Assembly: GCA_005777235.1 (NCBI GenBank)
Contig: SXND01000282.1
Span: 60,314 to 124,313 of the forward strand
Direction of reading: 5' to 3'
DNA length: 64,000 nt
Source of the DNA: Pseudomonadota bacterium
GTDB taxonomy: Bacteria; Tectomicrobia; Entotheonellia; Entotheonellales; Entotheonellaceae
Positions within the stretch are counted from its first letter, which is position 1. Every line of letters starts with the position of its first letter. This document shows positions 61,611-64,000 of this stretch, piece after piece. Under the pieces are notes generated by a model, which saw only the letters and a list, made by a program, of their open reading frames with translations, searched no databases and was not told the origin of the DNA. The position numbers were made by a program, and so were the translations under genes.

Positions 61611-64000
61611 CTACTCCTTCGCCTGCAGCATGCTGGTGACCAAAGCCGGCACGCGGGCAATGGCCTCAGGAAGTTTGGCGGTATCGGGTCCGCCGCCCTG
61701 TGCCATATCCGGCCGGCCACCACCCTTGCCGCCTAGGAGCGCCGCCACCTCACCCAGCAACACACCAGCAGACAGGCGTTGCGTGAGATCCTGCGTGACC
61801 CCGGCCACCAGGACCGCTTTGGCGTCTTCGATACCACCAACCACCACGACCCCGGAACCCAGGCGGTCCTTGGCCGTGTCCACAAAGGTCCGTAACGCCT
61901 TGCGGTCGAAATTTTCTAGGCAGAGCGCCAGTACCCGCACCCCGCCGACGTCGCACGTCTGGCTCAAGTAATCCTGCGACTGGGCCGTAGCCAGGCGCAT
62001 CTGCAGGACAGCAATCTGGCGTTCCAACTCGCGCTGCTGCGCCGCTAGGCGCTGCAACTTGTCCACTTCTTCGTCTGGCTGCGCCCGTAAGGCCTGGCGC
62101 ACCTCGCCGAGAATACGGCCATTATGACGCACATGCGCATAGGCCCCTGGCCCTGTTAACGCCTCAATGCGGCGTACCCCGGAGCCCGTACCGGCTTCAT
62201 AGGTCACGGTAAACATGCCGATCTCGCCCGTGGCACCAACGTGCGTGCCACCGCACAGCTCTTTGCTGAAGCCCGGCACCTCAATGGTGCGCACTTCCTC
62301 GCCATACTTCTCGCCGAACAGCGCCAGCGCGCCCCACGAGATGGCGCTATCAAGATCCATGGTGACTACCTGCAGGGGTGTATTGGCCCAGATCTGCTCG
62401 TTGACCAGGCTCTCGATGCGCTCCAACTCGCGCGGGCTGAGACGCGTGAAATGCGTAAAATCAAAGCGCAGCCGATCCGGTGCTACGAGGGAGCCGGCTT
62501 GCTTGACGTGCTCGCCGAGGATGTGCCGCAAGGCCGCATGCAGGAGATGCGTGGCGGTGTGATTCTTGCGAATCGCCTCGCGGCGCTGGGCGTCAATGGC
62601 GAGCTGCAGGCTCATTTCGTGCCACACCGTGCCACGCTTTACCGTCCCGGTATGCACAATAAGATCTCCAGCCGGTTTGTGCGTATCGGTAATCTCGACC
62701 TCGACCCCATGATCGAGGGCCAGGGCACGCCCCATGTCGCCAACCTGGCCACCGGACTCGCCATAGAATGGGGTGCGCTCGAAGACCAGCTCAACACGCT
62801 GCCCGGCGTGGGCTTCCTGCACTTCCTGCCCATCGACAATAATCGCCAGCACCGGGCTGGCATTCTGGGTGTGCTCATAGCCCGTAAAGATGGAGGCGCC
62901 GGCGCGCCGTAGCACGCGCTGATACACCGGCGCAATCTGCACTTCCCCCGAGCCTTTCCAGGTGTCGCGGGCTTTGGCGCGCGTCGCATCCAACTCGGTT
63001 TCAAACTCCTGGCGGTCGAGGTGCAGTCCGGCCTCCATGAGCACTTCCTCGGCCAAGTCTACCGGGAAACCAAAGGTGTCATAGAGCCGAAACGCTTCAC
63101 CCCCGGTAATGCGCCGTGTGCCGTCTTGCCGGTGCTGGGTGATCAAGCCATCGAGTTCGCGCAGGCCCTGATGCAGGGTGTGCAGAAAGCGCTCTTCTTC
63201 CCCGAGCAGCATTTTGCTGACATACGCGTTTTGGAGTTCTAGCTCGGGATAGGCTGGCCCCATGACGCGCTGCACCGCCTCCACCAAGCGATGCAGGAAG
63301 GGTTCCTCAAAGCCGAGCATCTTGCCGTGCCGCGCCGCCCGCCGGATGATGCGCCGTAGGACATAGCCGCGCCCGGTGTTGTCGGGACGCACGCCATCAC
63401 CCAGCAAAAACACGCTGGCCCGCATGTGGTCGGCAATGACGCGCATCGAAGTATCATCAGCCTTGATGCTACCATAGGGCTTCTCGGCCAGCTCTTCGAT
63501 GGCAGCAATGATGGGGCGCAGCAGATCGGTCTCATAGTTGCTCTGCACGCCCTGCAAAATGGCGCTAATGCGCTCCAGGCCCATGCCGGTATCAATGTTT
63601 TGCTGCGGCAGTGGGGTCAGCGTGCCATCGGCGGCGCGATTGTACTGCATGAACACCAGGTTCCACAGTTCAAGAAAGCGATCACCCTCGCCGCCCAAGA
63701 CGTCCTCAGGCCCGGTGCCGAGGGCTGGCCCCTGGTCAATATGAATTTCGGAACACGGCCCACACGGCCCGGTATCGCCCATGGCCCAGAAATTATCTTT
63801 GTCGCCCAGGCGCACGATGCGCTCAGCGGCGACACCGACCTGCTGATGCCAGATGTTGAAGGCTTCGTCGTCATCGCGATAAATCGTCACCCACAGCTTC
63901 TCAACTGGCAGATGCAGCACGTCTGTCAAAAATTCCCAGGCAAAGGCAATCGCCCCTTCCTTAAAGTAATCCCCAAACGAAAAGTTGCCGAGCATTTCAA
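61611..64000 (-). CDS. alaS: alanyl-tRNA synthetase, N-terminus cut by the window end
   Basis: C-terminal ~796 residues of AlaS; the frame runs open through position 64000, so only ~80 N-terminal residues (family ~870-880) lie outside. Visible parts: MLGNFSFGDYFKEGAIAFAW of the class II core, GDTGPCGPCSEIHID (motif 2 region), DTGMGLERISAILQG, the editing domain zinc motif HTATHLLHAAL and CGGTHVGATGEI, and the C-terminal DHHA1 domain with GGKGGGRPDMAQGGG. The enzyme charges tRNA-Ala and edits Ser and Gly mischarging. An apparent start at 63995 is only an internal Met. It is followed at 3 nt by moaC. Confidence 0.97.
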   Translation of the reverse strand, partial: EMLGNFSFGDYFKEGAIAFAWEFLTDVLHLPVEKLWVTIYRDDDEAFNIWHQQVGVAAERIVRLGDKDNFWAMGDTGPCGPCSEIHIDQGPALGTGPEDVLGGEGDRFLELWNLVFMQYNRAADGTLTPLPQQNIDTGMGLERISAILQGVQSNYETDLLRPIIAAIEELAEKPYGSIKADDTSMRVIADHMRASVFLLGDGVRPDNTGRGYVLRRIIRRAARHGKMLGFEEPFLHRLVEAVQRVMGPAYPELELQNAYVSKMLLGEEERFLHTLHQGLRELDGLITQHRQDGTRRITGGEAFRLYDTFGFPVDLAEEVLMEAGLHLDRQEFETELDATRAKARDTWKGSGEVQIAPVYQRVLRRAGASIFTGYEHTQNASPVLAIIVDGQEVQEAHAGQRVELVFERTPFYGESGGQVGDMGRALALDHGVEVEITDTHKPAGDLIVHTGTVKRGTVWHEMSLQLAIDAQRREAIRKNHTATHLLHAALRHILGEHVKQAGSLVAPDRLRFDFTHFTRLSPRELERIESLVNEQIWANTPLQVVTMDLDSAISWGALALFGEKYGEEVRTIEVPGFSKELCGGTHVGATGEIGMFTVTYEAGTGSGVRRIEALTGPGAYAHVRHNGRILGEVRQALRAQPDEEVDKLQRLAAQQRELERQIAVLQMRLATAQSQDYLSQTCDVGGVRVLALCLENFDRKALRTFVDTAKDRLGSGVVVVGGIEDAKAVLVAGVTQDLTQRLSAGVLLGEVAALLGGKGGGRPDMAQGGGPDTAKLPEAIARVPALVTSMLQAKE

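Overview
This is a GC-rich bacterial chromosome segment of 64 kb, dense in protein genes and with no rRNA or tRNA gene that I could recognise. The gene content points to a respiring, aerobic or facultative, diderm-like bacterium: a lipoprotein with c-type haem motifs, Tat-exported solute-binding proteins, several c-type cytochromes, haem A synthase, the oxygen-dependent enzyme BluB, LLM flavin monooxygenases and a GMC oxidoreductase. The mixture resembles environmental Proteobacteria-like or Tectomicrobia/NC10-like lineages, but no gene here fixes the phylum, so this is inference.

Layout. Positions 236-3029: GMC oxidoreductase and CinA (+). 3115-3560: heavily deleted relic of a class III cyclase/AAA ATPase gene. 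3589-4701: LLM monooxygenase (-). 4966-9177: a four-gene run (DUF1501, DUF1800, NHL propeller, unknown protein). 9239-11706: SDR, a second NHL propeller and CoxG (-). A relic of an IscB transposon lies just upstream of coxG (11728-11937). 12149-14371: hybrid histidine kinase. 14404-17907: a polytopic membrane protein divergent from a B12-type radical SAM enzyme. 18485-19886: BFD-type ferredoxin and Mrp/ApbC. 20010-21605: primary sigma factor RpoD (-). 22163-25412: GpmI, CaiB-type CoA transferase and a CDGSH protein. 25551-28889: a large propeller/di-haem/CHRD lipoprotein gene split by one in-frame amber codon (-).

29094-38961 (+) is a cobalamin cluster: LLM protein, PduX-like kinase, CobO, CobA, CobJ, BluB, a CbiG-CobM fusion, CbiD and a CbiX-CbiC fusion. 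CbiX and CbiD mark the cobalt-early route, while BluB makes the lower ligand with oxygen. 39097-39476 is a frameshifted hsdM relic. 39778-50398 (-) is a long respiratory operon: a cytochrome bd-like quinol oxidase subunit I, three c-type cytochromes (one with an ethylbenzene-dehydrogenase-type haem domain), CtaA, DUF420, an ABC-2 exporter, a CopD-like protein and a CinA N-domain protein. 50689-52164 is a GT-C glycosyltransferase.

The most notable locus is 52461-54006: a complete IscB gene (RuvC and HNH residues all visible) with a structured upstream region that looks like its omega RNA, flanked by related hairpins with TGAA loops. IscB proteins are RNA-guided nucleases related to Cas9. No TnpA transposase is present. 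The element sits directly before a peptide-type ABC transporter operon with two paralogous binding proteins and two permeases (54035-59188). The window closes with a LuxR-type regulator with a degenerate receiver, a UPF0158 protein, MoaC and a partial alaS, all on the minus strand.
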